From positions 186,001 to 250,000 of the forward strand of contig CAVZDD010000003.1 in the NCBI GenBank assembly GCA_963773945.1: a stretch of 64,000 nucleotides of DNA. Reading direction: 5' to 3'. A model generated the notes under the pieces. The model saw only the letters and a list, made by a program, of their open reading frames with translations. It made no database searches and had not been told where the DNA came from. The position numbers and the translations under genes were made by a program. Of the stretch, positions 50,478 to 58,823 are shown in pieces (within the stretch, counting starts at the first letter, position 1; each line of letters opens with the position of its first letter). Source of the DNA: JAKIWV01 sp963773945 (GTDB taxonomy: Archaea > Thermoplasmatota > Thermoplasmata > Lutacidiplasmatales > UBA184).

Positions 50478-51497
50478 CTAGAGGGCCTTGGCGGCCGTGC
50501 TGGTGCCACATTCTGGGCAGTACTTGGTCCCAGCGGGAATCGACGCGGAGCAGCTCGCACACTTCACCAACGGGGCCGCCGACACCGCCGTGGCCGTTGT
50601 CGACTCTCCGCGCTTCGGCAGACGACGATACAAGACCACGGCGATGATCCAGACGCCGACGATCAAGAGTATCCAGGTGGCGAATCCGATGATCCCGGCG
50701 ATGATGAAGAGGGAGAGGACACCGCTAAAGCCGGAGAGGAGGCTCGAGAACGGATTGCTCGAGTTGCTGCTGTTCCCGTTACCGTTGCCGTTACCATTGC
50801 CGCTGCTCGATGCGCTGACGGAAAGGTCCTGGGTGTTGCTCGTCACAAGCCCGCCGTTAGTGTCAGTAACGGACACGTAGATGCTGAACTGCCCGGTCGA
50901 GCTGGGGTTGCACGAGAAGCTCGCAGTGTTGTACCCACCGCAGCCCGAAGGCAGACCAAAGTAATTGTACGAGTACGAGCCCGAACCGCCGCTGGCAGAC
51001 GCGGTTACGCTGATGGAGTTTCCTTCCGTCAACGAAGTCGAGCTCAACTGGAGATTGACGGAGAGGACTGAATCCACTGTCACGTCGACGGAGTTACTGT
51101 TCGTAACGTTCCCGTTCTGGTCGCTCACGCTCACGTTGAGGTTGAACGAACCCGATGCGCCGGGAGTGCACGACCATGACTGCGCCTCGTCCGTCGTGCA
51201 CCCACTCGGCATCCCGTAATAGTGGTAGATGTAGGAAGGGCTGGGATCACCTCCCGTCGCCGTGGTTTGGACCGTGAAGGAGCCTGTAAGGTCGAGAGAG
51301 GTGCGGTTGGTCGAAAGAACGGCGTTCAGGGCGGGGTTCGCCGCGGCGACGACCGGGATCTGCGGCGACGTAGACGGAGGAGCCACAGTCCGGACCTCCC
51401 CGAGGAGCCCGGAGGTTCCGACCGACCCGAAGCCGGCGGCGACCAGGATGAGCACCCAGGCGAGCGCAACGGACAGGCCGAGAGTCCACTTCGACAT
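50478..51497 (-). CDS. Surface protein with two PKD/Ig-like domains, membrane anchor and C-terminal zinc ribbon
   Basis: 339 aa. Seen in order: N-terminal signal/anchor (LSVALAWVLILVAAGFG), two tandem Ig-like or PKD-like repeats of about 85 residues (each with YxYxYYG/YFGLPSGC, a disulfide-capable Cys pair and NLNVSVSD/IYVSVTD), an Asn-Gly hexapeptide-like linker (GNGNGNGNGN), one or two membrane helices (LFIIAGIIGFATWILLIVGVWIIAVVLY), and a cytoplasmic double-Cys zinc ribbon (CASCSASIPAGTKYCPECG). Outside binding joined to an inside zinc ribbon suggests a receptor-like role, which is inference. An AT-rich GAATTTACC near 51540 may be its TATA box. Confidence 0.75.
   Translation of the reverse strand: MSKWTLGLSVALAWVLILVAAGFGSVGTSGLLGEVRTVAPPSTSPQIPVVAAANPALNAVLSTNRTSLDLTGSFTVQTTATGGDPSPSYIYHYYGMPSGCTTDEAQSWSCTPGASGSFNLNVSVSDQNGNVTNSNSVDVTVDSVLSVNLQLSSTSLTEGNSISVTASASGGSGSYSYNYFGLPSGCGGYNTASFSCNPSSTGQFSIYVSVTDTNGGLVTSNTQDLSVSASSSGNGNGNGNGNSSNSSNPFSSLLSGFSGVLSLFIIAGIIGFATWILLIVGVWIIAVVLYRRLPKRGESTTATAVSAAPLVKCASCSASIPAGTKYCPECGTSTAAKAL
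50772..50801. repeat. Five-unit hexanucleotide repeat coding for Asn-Gly
   Basis: Five near-identical hexamers of the form GTTNCC that encode the alternating Asn-Gly linker of the surface protein. Such a repeat can expand or contract and change the linker length. Confidence 0.7.
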
Positions 51498-51605
51498 CCT
51501 CTTCCTCGGACCCGCGGGCGGGCCGCGGTTCCGGGGGTAAATTCTGTCGAGAGGAGCGCTTGAATCTATCGGTGGATGCGCGAGACCCCCGGGGAGAGAG
51601 CGCGC

Positions 51606-51755
51606 TTATCCCGAGGCCGAATGCGTCCGGTCGTACGCGGTCTTGCACCCGACGGAGCAAAAGTAGACCGTCTGGCCCCCGTACTGTCCGCTCGCGGCCG
51701 CGTGCTTCGGCTCTACCATCATCCCGCAAACCGGGTCCTTGAACTTCTCGGCCAT
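51606..51755 (-). CDS. Small YHS-domain metal-binding protein
   Basis: 49 aa, too short for most gene finders but clear. Seen: DPVCGMMVEPKHA at residues 7-19 and VYFCSVGCKTAYD at residues 30-42, the same cysteine pattern as the YHS domain at the N-terminus of the copper ATPase at 16669. ATG at 51755, stop at 51606. It lies 27 bases downstream of nikR on the same strand and is probably the last gene of the nickel operon, perhaps as a metal carrier. YHS proteins bind Cu, Ni or other soft metals; the metal here is inferred from context. Confidence 0.8.
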   Translation of the reverse strand: MAEKFKDPVCGMMVEPKHAAASGQYGGQTVYFCSVGCKTAYDRTHSASG

Positions 51756-51782
51756 AGTCCCAGTCCTGAACGCGACTCGTCC

Positions 51783-52259
51783 TTAGACTTCGTCGCTCGA
51801 CGCGGTCGAGCGGGAGTGGGGGTGGTGGTGGCCGGTGGTTCCGCCGGCCACTCGCGGGCTGCTCAGGATGTACTCCCCGAGTGAGATTCCCCGCACCCCG
51901 CGGAGGTCCTCGGCGGCGGCCACGACCTCGCGCTTCTTCCCCGTGAGGACCAGCACTTCCAGACAGGCGCCCCCTTGCAGGTGGACGTGGGTCGAGGAAC
52001 GGATGTGCTCCCCCCAGCGATGCTCCGCCGCCGTGAGACGTTCGAGGAGGTTGGAGGTGTCGTGCCGGTAAAGGAGCGTTACCGTTGCGACTGCATCGGC
52101 CTCCGGGTCGCTCACGGTCGTACGACCGAGCTCGCCCCGGATGATCGCTCGGAGGGCTTCCGACCGGTTCCGGGAATTCCGGCGGTGGACCCAGTGGTCC
52201 AGCCGAGACAGGAGGTCGGGGTCCAAGGAGACCGTCGTGCGCGTAACCCGGGACGTCAA
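51783..52259 (-). CDS. nikR: Nickel-responsive regulator NikR
   Basis: Ribbon-helix-helix repressor with an ACT-like nickel domain, 158 aa. Seen: TRTTVSLDPDLLSRLDHWVHRRNSRNRSEALRAIIRGEL (DNA-binding half), then the full high-affinity Ni site: H, an HVH pair 11 and 13 residues later, and a Cys six residues after that (EHRWGEHIRSSTHVHLQGGAC), exactly the E. coli NikR spacing. A His-rich tail (GHHHPHSRS) may store nickel. The TTG start at 52259 overlaps the NiCoT stop by four bases; the frame is open upstream but that is transporter sequence. Confidence 0.93.
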   Translation of the reverse strand: MTSRVTRTTVSLDPDLLSRLDHWVHRRNSRNRSEALRAIIRGELGRTTVSDPEADAVATVTLLYRHDTSNLLERLTAAEHRWGEHIRSSTHVHLQGGACLEVLVLTGKKREVVAAAEDLRGVRGISLGEYILSSPRVAGGTTGHHHPHSRSTASSDEV

Positions 52260-53398
52260 GGTTGCCCCCCTTGTTCGGGCGTGGAGCCAGCGGCCGCCGC
52301 CGACGCACCGGGCGCCACGCCGAACCCGATCCGCCCATATCCCTTCCACCAGTAGATGCCCATCGCGATGACCCAGCTGCCCAGGAAGAGACCGACAATC
52401 CCGATACCCAGCGTCTCAAAATTGAGGCTATCGAGCCAGCGCCAGAAAGGACCCCCCCATCCAAACTCTCCCGAAAGCACCTGCAAGAGCTCGACGCCGC
52501 CAATGGCAAAGGCGACGAGGACCGAAATCACCGTGAGGGTCAGGTTGTAGAAGATCTTGCGAACGGGGTGGTTGAAGGCCCACCCGTACGCGTAGCGCAT
52601 GGCGAACCCGTCCGAAGTGTCGGAGAGGACCATGCCACATGTGAACAGGAGCGGGAGGAAGAGCACCGCCCAGATCGGAACACCGGATGCGGCGAACACG
52701 ATGGCGATACTGATGATCAGTACCTCGGTCGCAGTATCAAAGCCCAGGCCGAACAACACGCCGATTGGATAGATCTGCCACGGCTCGCGGACGACCTTGA
52801 AGAACCGTCCGAAGATCCGGTTGAGGAATCCTCGCTTGTTCATCTGGTCGTCCAGCGCTTTCTGGTCGAGGCGTCCGTCCCGGACCCCCTTGAACATCCG
52901 GTAGACCTCGAGGACGATGATCGCGTTGACGATCCCGATCACGAACAGGAATACCCCGGAGATCAGCGTGCCCACGACCGCCCCTACCGTGGAGAACAAG
53001 TGGAAGTGTGACGAGAGCCAGTTCGTGACCACCACCAGGGCGACGATCATCCCACAGACGATCGTCGAGTGGCCGAGAGAGAACCACGTCCCTACGGTCA
53101 GCGGCCGCTGGCCGTCGTTGAGCAGCTTTCGGGTCGTGTTATCGATCGCGGCGATGTGGTCGGCGTCGAAACCGTGGCGGAGCCCCAGGACGTACGCCGT
53201 GATGGCAAGCCCGGTGAACAGCAGGGCCCCCCCCGTGATCTCCCCTGAGTAATGGTGCGGCAGGTACCGAAACGCACCGGCGAACGCGAGGAACGTTACC
53301 ACGGCGAGCGCGCCATAGATCAAGCCCATCGCGAGCAATTCGACTGGCCGGAGTCGGAGGTCGCCCGCGGGGTTCCCCGACGGGGGCGTTGGGACCAT
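52256..53398 (-). CDS. NiCoT family nickel/cobalt permease
   Basis: High-affinity Ni(II)/Co(II) uptake permease, 380 aa, eight membrane helices. Seen: the family signature RHGFDADHIAAIDNTTRKL, FSLGHSTIV, GFDTATEVLII and LFTCGMVLSDTSDGFAM. The N-terminal 20 residues and C-terminal 35 residues are cytoplasmic tails. First gene of an operon with nikR and the YHS protein; the ATG is 26 bases from a TATA box at 53421-53430 (leaderless). With NikR downstream, nickel feedback on uptake is very likely. Confidence 0.93.
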   Translation of the reverse strand: MVPTPPSGNPAGDLRLRPVELLAMGLIYGALAVVTFLAFAGAFRYLPHHYSGEITGGALLFTGLAITAYVLGLRHGFDADHIAAIDNTTRKLLNDGQRPLTVGTWFSLGHSTIVCGMIVALVVVTNWLSSHFHLFSTVGAVVGTLISGVFLFVIGIVNAIIVLEVYRMFKGVRDGRLDQKALDDQMNKRGFLNRIFGRFFKVVREPWQIYPIGVLFGLGFDTATEVLIISIAIVFAASGVPIWAVLFLPLLFTCGMVLSDTSDGFAMRYAYGWAFNHPVRKIFYNLTLTVISVLVAFAIGGVELLQVLSGEFGWGGPFWRWLDSLNFETLGIGIVGLFLGSWVIAMGIYWWKGYGRIGFGVAPGASAAAAGSTPEQGGQP

Positions 53399-53420
53399 CC
53401 CGCGGCCATCGGTGAGGGGG

Positions 53421-53430
53421 TTTTAATCGT
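53421..53430 (-). promoter_or_regulatory. TATA box of the nickel operon
   Basis: Leftward ACGATTAAAA, centre 26 bases from the NiCoT ATG. Just upstream (53431-53460) is an AT-rich stretch with weak dyad features (ATTC-GG-GAAT) that could hold the NikR site. Confidence 0.55.
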
Positions 53431-53501
53431 TATGCCATATTCGGGAATCGTAATACTATCCCCTATCGAGCGGGCGGTTCCCGACGGGCGCTCCCTATCG
53501 T

Positions 53502-53509
53502 CATATAGG
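53502..53509 (+). promoter_or_regulatory. TATA box of pdxS
   Basis: CATATAGG, centre 30 bases before the pdxS ATG; predicted leader about four bases. Confidence 0.55.
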
Positions 53510-53534
53510 GCCGTCGACTCGACGGGTTGGCAAC

Positions 53535-54467
53535 ATGTCCGAAGGTCTCGAGAAGCTCCGATTCGGCAGCGAACTCGTAAAGCGCGGGTTCGCCCGGATG
53601 CAGCAGGGCGGCGTCATCATGGACGTCACCACCGCCGAACAGGCGGCCATCGCCGAAGAGGTCGGTGCCGTTGCGGTGATGGCCCTGGAGCGCGTGCCGG
53701 CCGATATCCGCGCCCTGGGCGGTGTCGCGCGAATGGCCGACCCCCGAAAGATCAAGGAGATCCAGGAACGGGTCTCGATCCCGGTCATGGCCAAGTGCCG
53801 GATCGGGCACACAGCCGAGGCTCGAATCCTCGAGGCGCTCGACGTCGACATGATCGACGAGTCCGAGGTGCTCACCCCGGCCGACCCCTTCCGCCACGTC
53901 GAGAAGAAGGCCTTCACCATCCCCTTCGTTTGCGGTTGCCGGAACCTCGGCGAAGCGCTGCGCCGGATTGACGAGGGCGCGGCGATGATCCGGACCAAGG
54001 GAGAGGCCGGCACCGGAAACGTCATCGAGGCGGTCCGGCACATCCGGACCGTCAATGACGAGGTCAAGGCCGTCAAGAAGATGGCCCGAAAGGAACTTCG
54101 CGCCTGGGCGACGCGGGAACGGGTTCCGGTCGAACTGCTCAACGAAGTCCGAAAGCTCGGACGGCTCCCGGTCGTGAACTTTGCCGCCGGCGGCATCGCG
54201 ACCCCTGCAGACGCGGCCCTCTGCCGGATGCTCGGGGTCGACGGCGTCTTCGTCGGTAGCGGGATCTTCAAGGCCGAGCACCCGGTCAAGGTCGCGCGCG
54301 CGATCGTCGAGGCTTCGATGCATTACGACGACGCGAAGCTCCTGGCCCGGGTGTCCGCCGGACTCGGGGAGCCGATGAAGGGCGTCGAAATCTCCTCGAT
54401 GACGCCGGGCGAGCTTCTTCAAACGCGGGAGTCGGGCCCCGCCCGTTCCCCGACGTCCGCTGCGTGA
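53535..54467 (+). CDS. pdxS: Pyridoxal 5'-phosphate synthase subunit PdxS
   Basis: Lyase subunit that builds PLP from ribose 5-phosphate, glyceraldehyde 3-phosphate and ammonia, 310 aa. Seen: FARMQQGGVIMDVTTAEQA, ERVPADIRALGGVARMADP, VMAKCRIGHTAEARILEAL (catalytic Lys), IRTKGEAGTGNVIEAVRH (second Lys and phosphate loop) and VNFAAGGIATPADAAL. Nearly invariant family, full length. The glutaminase partner PdxT is not in the window; a glycosyltransferase follows after 54 bases. Confidence 0.97.
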   Translation: MSEGLEKLRFGSELVKRGFARMQQGGVIMDVTTAEQAAIAEEVGAVAVMALERVPADIRALGGVARMADPRKIKEIQERVSIPVMAKCRIGHTAEARILEALDVDMIDESEVLTPADPFRHVEKKAFTIPFVCGCRNLGEALRRIDEGAAMIRTKGEAGTGNVIEAVRHIRTVNDEVKAVKKMARKELRAWATRERVPVELLNEVRKLGRLPVVNFAAGGIATPADAALCRMLGVDGVFVGSGIFKAEHPVKVARAIVEASMHYDDAKLLARVSAGLGEPMKGVEISSMTPGELLQTRESGPARSPTSAA

Positions 54468-54521
54468 CGAACTCCCGAACGAGCCGATGGGGGTAAACGC
54501 CCCCCGGCATCCTCCCGAACC

Positions 54522-55655
54522 GTGCGAATCGTCCAGGTCAGCCCCTTCTTCTACCCGCACGCCGGGGGCGTGGAGTCGCACGTCCGTTCGCTCGCGCGGG
54601 AGTTCACCCGGATGGGCCACGACGTGACCGTCGTAACGTCGCGCCACGATCCGACGCTCCCCGTCGAGGAGCAATTCGAGGGCTACCGGATCCTGCGCGC
54701 CAAGACCTGGGGCGTGGTGTACAACACCCCGATCAGCCCGGCGACCCGGCGGTTGGTCGCCTCGGTCGCAGGCGACGTCTTTCATCTCCACTTTCCCCCG
54801 CCCCTCACGTCGTACTTCGCGGTCCGGGGACTGGAACGACGGTCGGTCGCCCGATGCCTCACCTACCATTGCGACCTGTATCTCGAGGGAGCGGTCGGCT
54901 CACTGTTGACCGGCCTGTACTCCAGATTGTTCCTGCCCCCGACCCTCGAACGGGTCGACCGGGTGGTCGCCCACACCCGCAGTTACGCGGACACGTCCCG
55001 GTCGATCCGGGGCCGGTCCATCGAGGTCATTCCGTCCGCGGTCGACACCCGTCGTTTCCAGCCTGACCTCGACGGCTCGGTCGTGCGAAAGCGCCTCGGT
55101 CTGGAAGGTCAACGCGTGCTCGCGTTCACCGGTCGGCTCGTACCGCACAAGGGCGTGGACGTGATCCTGCGGGCGTTGAGAGAGCTGCCGGCCGACGTCT
55201 CCTTGATCCTCGTGGGACATGGACCTCGGCTCGCCGCGCTCCAGGGCTTGGCGCGCCGACTCGGCGTGGAGTCGAGGGTCCGATTCTGCACGGAAGTGAC
55301 CGATGACGAGCTACCGCTCTACCTGCGGGCTGCCGACATTTTCGTATTCCCCTCACAGAACCGCCTCGAAGGGTTCGGCCTCGTCGTAGCCGAGGCGATG
55401 GCGTCCGGACTGCCGGTGATCATCGCCGACATGCCCGGCGTTCGCGAGGTGATCGAGCCCGGAAAGGAGGGCCTGCTGGTCGAACCGCTGATCGAACGCG
55501 ACCTCGTGGGCCGCATCCAGGAACTCCTGGACGACCCCGCGCGTAGGGTGGCGATGGGGGCCGCGGCCCGCAAGCGGGCCGAGGAACGATACAGCCTCGA
55601 GATCGTCGCCCGGCAGTTGCTCACGATGTACGAAGGCCTGCGCGCAACTGGTTGA
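54522..55655 (+). CDS. Glycosyltransferase family 4
   Basis: Retaining GT-B glycosyltransferase, 377 aa, GTG start. Seen: MRIVQVSPFFYPHAGGVESHVRSLAREF at the N-terminus, IEVIPSAVDTRRFQPD, LAFTGRLVPHKGVDVILRAL, VGHGPRLAALQGLA and the donor-binding E-x7-E motif in SQNRLEGFGLVVAEAMASGLPVI. Closest in layout to mannosyltransferases acting on lipid or protein glycans. Its end overlaps the converging pyrF gene by 35 bases. Sugar and acceptor unknown. Confidence 0.9.
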   Translation: MRIVQVSPFFYPHAGGVESHVRSLAREFTRMGHDVTVVTSRHDPTLPVEEQFEGYRILRAKTWGVVYNTPISPATRRLVASVAGDVFHLHFPPPLTSYFAVRGLERRSVARCLTYHCDLYLEGAVGSLLTGLYSRLFLPPTLERVDRVVAHTRSYADTSRSIRGRSIEVIPSAVDTRRFQPDLDGSVVRKRLGLEGQRVLAFTGRLVPHKGVDVILRALRELPADVSLILVGHGPRLAALQGLARRLGVESRVRFCTEVTDDELPLYLRAADIFVFPSQNRLEGFGLVVAEAMASGLPVIIADMPGVREVIEPGKEGLLVEPLIERDLVGRIQELLDDPARRVAMGAAARKRAEERYSLEIVARQLLTMYEGLRATG

Positions 55656-56463
55656 TCTGGCCCCAGAGACGTTCGGCCTCGGTGCGCGCCGCGGCGGCCC
55701 AGTCGGGACCCCGCGAGGCGTAGAGAATACCGCGCGAGGAATTGATGAGGAGGGCTCGGCCCCGTCCATCCACACCTTCGCGCACCGTGGTCGACAGGGC
55801 GCCGCCCTGGGCGCCCACGCCCGGGACCAGGATCGGGAACTCGTTGCCCAGAAGCTGTCGGGCGACCCGGACGGCGTCCGCATACGTGGCGCCGACGACG
55901 ACTCCGCCATTGTGATGTTTCCCGGACAGCCGCTTCGTCTCGGTGACAACCGCCTGCCAGAGCGGGCCTCGGGGGGTGGGAATTTCCTGGAAATCCGGGG
56001 CGCCCGGGTTGGAGGAGTGGGCGACGACGAAGAAACCACGGTCCGGGTCCTCCGCGAAGGGTTCGAGGGTCTCCCACCCCACCCATGGGGTGACGGTGAC
56101 CGCGTCGAAGCCCAGCTGGTCGAACGCGGCGTGGCGGTAGAATCGCATGATGTTGCCAATATCGTTCGCCTTGAGGTCCAGGATTCGCAGTCGAGTCGGA
56201 CCGATCTTCTTCGTGAGCCGGGCGAGCAGATCGAGTCCGTCGGCCCCCATGCTGAGGTAGCAGGCGAGTTGCATTTTGTACGCCGCGGCGTAGGGATAGG
56301 TTACCCGGACAATTCGTTCGAGGAACTGCCGCGCCGCCCGGGTCTTCGAGACCGACCGAAAGCTCCGGGGGAACTGGGCCGGGTCCGGGTCCAGACCGAC
56401 GCAGAGGAGGGAATTACGGATCCGAAGAATCTTGTCGACCCGAGCCTGGAACGAGAGTGCCAT
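55621..56463 (-). CDS. pyrF: Orotidine 5'-phosphate decarboxylase, subfamily 2
   Basis: Last step of UMP synthesis, 280 aa. Seen: NSLLCVGLDPDP, the active-site LDLKANDIGN (D-x-K-x-x-x-D pattern), FDAVTVTPWVGWETL, VVAHSSNPGAPDFQE and FPILVPGVGAQGG with the phosphate loop NSSRGILYA. This is the longer subfamily known from actinobacteria and others, not the short form of most euryarchaea. The ATG at 56463 precedes the conserved start; the frame upstream to 57117 is antisense to rpa. Confidence 0.93.
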   Translation of the reverse strand: MALSFQARVDKILRIRNSLLCVGLDPDPAQFPRSFRSVSKTRAARQFLERIVRVTYPYAAAYKMQLACYLSMGADGLDLLARLTKKIGPTRLRILDLKANDIGNIMRFYRHAAFDQLGFDAVTVTPWVGWETLEPFAEDPDRGFFVVAHSSNPGAPDFQEIPTPRGPLWQAVVTETKRLSGKHHNGGVVVGATYADAVRVARQLLGNEFPILVPGVGAQGGALSTTVREGVDGRGRALLINSSRGILYASRGPDWAAAARTEAERLWGQINQLRAGLRTS

Positions 56464-56575
56464 TCGACTCTCGGGGAGGCGTGCGGACCAAAAGCCTTGC
56501 GCCGCGTTTCGCGATGCAGAGCCGCCGCCCCGGGTGCCCTTATGGGACCGCCCCATCTCGGCGGGGCGCGAGACC

Positions 56576-57742
56576 ATGACCGCGGTGGGAGGACCGGAGG
56601 AGATCCCCGAGGTCCGTCTCAAGGACCTCCGGGCCGGGCTTCCGCCCGTCCACATTCTCGGACGCGTCGTCACCGTCGCCCGGAAAGAGATCACGGGAAA
56701 GGTCGACGGTAAACGACGAACGGTGCTGAGCGGCCTCCTCAGTGATGGGACCGCGACGGTGCGATTCACCTGGTGGGACCCTCCCGCCGAGGGGATCGAC
56801 CGCGGAACGGTGCTCCGCGCCGTGAACGCGCAGGTCCGGGAGTTCCGGAAAAAGCCCGAACTCTCGTTCGGCTGGTCAACTCGGATCCAACCGGCGAGCG
56901 ACCTCGAATTACCATCGCCGGAAACGGCGGAACTACCGCTCCGCGGAATCGCCGACCTGCACCCGCAGGAGGAGGGCTTCCGCCTCGAGGTCCGCGTTGT
57001 GGATGTCACCGAACGGACCGTAACCGTCGGCGAGGAACGGCGAGCGGTCCACTCGGGCCATCTTGCGGATGGGACCGGCACGGCCCCCTTCACGGCCTGG
57101 ATCGATTTCCGACTCAAGCCCGGCGATACGGTACGCGTGGCCGGCGGGTACGTCCGGGTCTTCCGAGGAACCCTGGAGGTTACTCTCGATGAGCGGAGTC
57201 ATATCGAGAATATCGCCCCCCAACTGGTCCCGTCGACTCCACCGCCCCCCGTCTCCGTCCTCGCGTTAGGGACGCTGGAAGGACGGGGCGGGGGCCTGGA
57301 TGTTCAAACCGAGGGGCTGGTCGTCGGCCTGGGCTCCCCGAGCGGGGTGGTGCAACGGTGCCCGACCTGTTCCCGCGTGCTCCAAGAGGGAGTCTGTCGA
57401 CTTCATGGAGCGGTCGAAGGAACAGCGGACCTCCGGGCCCGGGTCGTCCTCGATGACGGCACCGGCGTCGCGACGGTCAACTTCGACCGGGCACTCACCG
57501 AGCGACTTACCGGCCGCACATTGGCCCAGTTCGTGGACCAGCGGCGACAGCAACCGGAACCCGCCCGGGCCGAGCAGGAAATCCGTGCCCAGTTGCTGGG
57601 CCGACGGCTGCGCGTTCGAGGGAAGGCCCGGGTCGACGAGTTCGGGCTCGCCCTGTACCCCACGGGGTGTGAGGAACTTCTCGCGCAACCCCGCGCCGCG
57701 ATTGATGGACTCGCCCGTCGACTTGCGGAGCGACCCCGATGA
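56576..57742 (+). CDS. rpa: Replication protein A (single-stranded DNA-binding protein)
   Basis: Archaeal RPA, 388 aa. Seen: three OB-fold segments at about 20-105 (RVVTVARKEITGKVDGKRRTVLSGLLSDGTATVRFTWW), 115-200 (DVTERTVTVGEERRAVHSGHLADGTGTAPFTAW) and 240-375, the last carrying a zinc finger CPTCSRVLQEGVCRLHG. The two inner OB folds share the same Gly-Asp-Gly strand pattern. ATG at 56576; the frame is open upstream into pyrF but that is not used. The RPA-associated gene overlaps its stop by four bases. Confidence 0.92.
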   Translation: MTAVGGPEEIPEVRLKDLRAGLPPVHILGRVVTVARKEITGKVDGKRRTVLSGLLSDGTATVRFTWWDPPAEGIDRGTVLRAVNAQVREFRKKPELSFGWSTRIQPASDLELPSPETAELPLRGIADLHPQEEGFRLEVRVVDVTERTVTVGEERRAVHSGHLADGTGTAPFTAWIDFRLKPGDTVRVAGGYVRVFRGTLEVTLDERSHIENIAPQLVPSTPPPPVSVLALGTLEGRGGGLDVQTEGLVVGLGSPSGVVQRCPTCSRVLQEGVCRLHGAVEGTADLRARVVLDDGTGVATVNFDRALTERLTGRTLAQFVDQRRQQPEPARAEQEIRAQLLGRRLRVRGKARVDEFGLALYPTGCEELLAQPRAAIDGLARRLAERPR

Positions 57743-58693
57743 CCGGCCGCGAGTTGGCATGGCGAGTCCTCGCGAACGAGCTGCGCGCCTCTTCACAGAA
57801 CGAGAAAGGCTCGGGAGAAAAGTCGCCATCCTACGTGATTTCACCGCTCGGGGGCCGGTTCAACCGGGTCGCGCTGACTGGCGTGATTGTCCCGGTGGAT
57901 CGGTCGGGAGCGGGCGGGGCGGACTTCGTCCGAACCCAGCTCACCGACCCCACGGGCACGACTCCCGTCACGGCCGGTTCGTTCCAGCCCCAAGGTCAGG
58001 CCGACCTCGAACGAATCTCCGCGCCGACCCCGGTCTTGGTGATTGGAAAGGCCAATCTGTACCGGGGATCTGGGGCGGCTCCACTTACCTCGGTCCGCGT
58101 TGAGTCGGTCCACCCCCTGCCGGACGCCGAGTACCCGGACGCTGACCGCGGAGACGGCGACTCAGACGCTCGAGCGTCTCGAGCTCGTCATGCGGTTGCG
58201 GACCGCGACCCCCCCGTCCGATGCCGAACTGGCCAATGCCGGGGTCTCACCGTTCTGGCTCCGAGGAGCGCGGGCGTCAGTTCTTCGGTACCCCTCCCTC
58301 GACCCCACGCCGTACTACGAGGCCCTGCGAGCGGTGCTCATCACGCTCCGGGCCGCCCCCGTCATTGAACCCCCCCGGCAAGCCACGAACCCGCCTCAGA
58401 ACTCGCCGGCCGAGGTCGTCCGAGTCGTGAACGCGCGTACCCCCCTGCCGGCACACACCCCGCCTCCTGCCATCAAAGCGCTCGAGGGGCGTCTCCTCGA
58501 GATCTTGGACGAACTGGCGGAAGAATCCCCCGATGGCTACGCCGACATGGATGAACTCGCCGAACGAGCGGCGCGCCACGGACTGGACGGCGAGAAGATG
58601 GAGGAGATCTTGAACTACCTCTCGGAGAACGGGACCCTCGAGGAACCCCTTGTGGGCAAATTCCGGCGCGCGGACGGACCGCCCCCGGAGTAA
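57739..58693 (+). CDS. RPA-associated protein (COG3390-like), frameshifted
   Basis: Partner gene of rpa in euryarchaea, encoding a protein with an OB fold that binds RPA or ssDNA; about 317 aa joined. Seen: SYVISPLGGRFNRVALTGVIVPVDRSG and FVRTQLTDPTGTTPVTAGSFQPQ (OB fold) in the first frame, then TLERLELVMRLRTATPPSDAELAN and a C-terminal winged-helix part (IKALEGRLLEILDELAEESPDGYADMDELAERAA) in the second. The frame changes at about 58131-58137 (DAEYP then RTLTAETATQ). The ATG overlaps the rpa stop (ATGA). Confidence 0.85.
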
Positions 58694-58716
58694 CGTCGAT
58701 TTCTCGTTCAGTTGAG

Positions 58717-58724
58717 TTTATATG
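58717..58724 (+). promoter_or_regulatory. TATA box of the FKBP gene
   Basis: TTTATATG, one of the best TATA boxes in the window. Transcription should start near 58746, giving a leader of about 78 bases. Confidence 0.6.
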
Positions 58725-58725
58725 A

Positions 58726-58745
58726 CCCGCCCCTTCGGAGGCGGG
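58726..58745. other. GC hairpin between TATA box and transcription start of the FKBP gene
   Basis: CCCGCC and GGCGGG arms around a loop that contains TTCG. It lies after the end of the RPA-associated gene and before the expected start of the FKBP transcript. It could mark the 3' end of the upstream RNA; no U-tract follows. Confidence 0.3.
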
Positions 58746-58823
58746 GGGAATGAGGAGCACCTGTCTCTCCGATAACCCGTGAAGAGACCCACGACATACT
58801 GACCCCCCTCACGTTCGATCACC

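Noticed and set aside
53431..53460. Classical E. coli-type NikR operator (GTATGA-N16-TCATAC)
   Set aside because: Half-sites do not match well enough; kept only as a candidate region in the nickel finding.
58726..58745. GC hairpin before the FKBP gene as a riboswitch or intrinsic terminator
   Set aside because: Too short for a riboswitch and not followed by a T run; listed only as a hairpin.
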